Positions 5,901 to 6,714 of a DNA stretch of 6,714 bases are shown here, in pieces. Origin of the DNA: an uncultured Bacilli bacterium. GTDB taxonomy: Bacteria; Bacillota_I; Bacilli_A; RF39; UBA660. Location: assembly GCA_944372725.1 (NCBI GenBank), contig CALWAA010000057.1:1-6714 (forward strand). Reading direction: 5' to 3'. Made by a program: the position numbers and the translations under genes. Position 1 is the first letter of the stretch. Every line of letters starts with the position of its first letter. A model generated the notes under the pieces. That model was not told where the DNA came from. It was given only the letters and a program-made list of their open reading frames with translations, and made no database searches.

Positions 5901-6714
5901 AAGATACTACATAAGGGTTAGTTGCAGTGCCATTGCCTGATGAAATAGTGATATCATTACGTAAATTAATAACGGGACGGACACCATATTCGTTATTCAC
6001 CCAGAGGTTGCTGAGGCTGCCGTACGAATTCACATAGTACGCCCAAGCAGGATAGGCAACGGAAGAGTCATGTGTAGCCGGGGACATGGTCCAGTAAACT
6101 TGGTTAGTATATAGATAATTACTTGAATTATTTGCATTCCATGCTAATCCTGCCATTACTACTTCATCCGCTGTGATTAATCCTACTGGTATTTTTAACA
6201 AATCACTACTATTACTACATTTAAAGCTTGGATTTACATTATTGCTATTTGATACTAATCTTCCAAATACTGCATAAGTATGGCTTCCGGTTGAACTCCA
6301 ACTATCTCCACTGACCAAATTCCTATCACTACAAAATCCTATACCTGTATCGATATCATCTGCATAACTTGCTAGTTTACTATTATACCATGTATTTAAT
6401 ACTCCCATGATAGTACTATTCGTATTTTGTCCATGTTGCTCACCACTTGTGTATTTTAATCCTACATATTCACTTCGGTCATAACTATCATTAAATGCAC
6501 TTGTTTGCAATTGGGTATTTGTTCCGGTGGTATTGACACTGGTTCCTTGATATATCATTCTGATACTTCCATTTCCATTAATTCTGATAATTCGCCAATA
6601 AAATCCTGCCCATTTTACCCAGTTATCTGTTGGGTTTCCTGCAAAGTAATATACTTCTCCATCATTATCATACTGATTACTATTTGCTGATTTATAGATT
6701 GTTCCTGTTGTTGT
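5899..6714 (-). CDS. DUF6273-type surface protein, C-terminal 271 residues; 5' end beyond the right edge
   Basis: The frame is open from the right edge, so the ATG at 6558 is internal and not the start: the 52 upstream codons read TGTIYKS... YYFAGNPTDNW... FYWRIIRING, typical of the family. From residue 1 at 6714 the visible protein has IYQGTS (54-59), two cysteines (C128 and C166, possible disulfide), SDRNLVSGD (129-137), VGLITADEV (177-185), YWTMSP (207-212), GVRPVINL (244-251) and the C-terminal GNGTATNPYVVS. It is rich in Asn, Ser, Thr and Tyr and lacks a membrane anchor here, as expected for a secreted or surface domain. The YWTMSP...GVRPV end resembles the C-type-lectin/FGE-like fold in which the last strand carries a G-[FV]-R motif; that fold is an inference. 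I know such proteins as multicopy families in uncultured gut Bacilli; function unknown. Signal peptide or anchor must lie in the missing N-terminus. Codons 207-248 are markedly GC-rich, unlike the rest of the gene. Confidence 0.78.
   Translation of the reverse strand, partial: TTTGTIYKSANSNQYDNDGEVYYFAGNPTDNWVKWAGFYWRIIRINGNGSIRMIYQGTSVNTTGTNTQLQTSAFNDSYDRSEYVGLKYTSGEQHGQNTNSTIMGVLNTWYNSKLASYADDIDTGIGFCSDRNLVSGDSWSSTGSHTYAVFGRLVSNSNNVNPSFKCSNSSDLLKIPVGLITADEVVMAGLAWNANNSSNYLYTNQVYWTMSPATHDSSVAYPAWAYYVNSYGSLSNLWVNNEYGVRPVINLRNDITISSGNGTATNPYVVS
5971..6096 (-). other. GC-rich, adenine-poor C-terminal cassette in the DUF6273 gene (candidate variable region)
   Basis: The patch runs from the Tyr of YWTMSP to the last Val of GVRPV. 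Hand count of 5991-6100: 53% G+C, coding-strand A 20%, T 27%, C 29%, G 24%. Hand count of the adjoining 6101-6200: 32% G+C, A 41%, T 27%, C 13%, G 19%. Codons such as CCG, GCG, TCG, CTC, GTC and CCC occur here and are rare in the rest of the window. Even the invariant family residues (TMSP, VRP) use GC-rich codons, so the composition is not forced by the protein sequence. This suggests a cassette copied in from a template of different composition, as in a diversity-generating retroelement or by gene conversion. No reverse transcriptase or template repeat is in the window. Confidence 0.5.

Noticed and set aside
6558..6558. ATG at 6558 as the start of the DUF6273 gene
   Set aside because: The frame stays open for 52 more codons to the window edge and these encode conserved family sequence, so the ATG is an internal Met.
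6505..6690. Plus-strand open frame opposite the DUF6273 gene
   Set aside because: The opposite strand encodes clear family motifs (FAGNPTDNW, FYWRIIRING) across the same bases.

Overview
The window comes from a very AT-rich, low-GC Gram-positive genome. The best guess is an uncultured gut-type lineage of Bacilli or Mycoplasmatota (RF39-like). This rests on AT-rich codon choice, AGAGG-type ribosome binding sites, an Lgt of normal length, and a DUF6273-type surface protein of a kind I associate with such genomes. The genetic code looks standard: all 30 tryptophans I can place in the visible genes are TGG. All genes are on the minus strand, so transcription runs from high to low coordinates. No RNA gene, CRISPR array or insertion sequence was seen, and there is no gene-free stretch over about 100 bases.

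In transcription order: (1) the 3' part of a DUF6273-type surface protein gene enters from the right edge (6714-5899) and ends in a good intrinsic terminator (5900-5869). (2) A strong sigma-A-type promoter (TTGAAA, 17 bases, TATAAT) then starts a tight operon: a 724-residue GT39-like membrane glycosyltransferase (5795-3621), a GtrB/DPM1-like polyprenyl-phosphate glycosyltransferase (3592-2648), a second GT-C membrane glycosyltransferase (2647-1502) interrupted by one in-frame TGA, then lgt (1478-654) and trxB (654 to beyond the left edge).

The three glycosyltransferases look like a donor-synthesis plus transfer module. The GT2 enzyme would charge a lipid phosphate with a sugar on the inner face of the membrane, and the GT-C enzymes would use lipid-linked sugar on the outer face to decorate a surface glycan or protein. 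A GtrA-like flippase is not in the window. Lgt and thioredoxin reductase are housekeeping genes at the distal end of the operon, coupled by a TAATG overlap.

Two signals deserve attention. First, the 3' end of the DUF6273 gene holds a sharply bounded patch of about 126 bases (5971-6096) with about 53% G+C in a gene of about 32%. Its coding strand has lost adenine specifically (about 41% to 20%) while thymine is unchanged. It is framed by conserved YWTMSP and GVRPV motifs at the C-terminal end, as expected of a variable region of a diversity-generating retroelement acting from elsewhere in the genome, or of a gene-conversion cassette. Second, a single in-frame TGA splits an otherwise intact GT-C glycosyltransferase, which is either a young pseudogene, a read-through case or a rare sense TGA.
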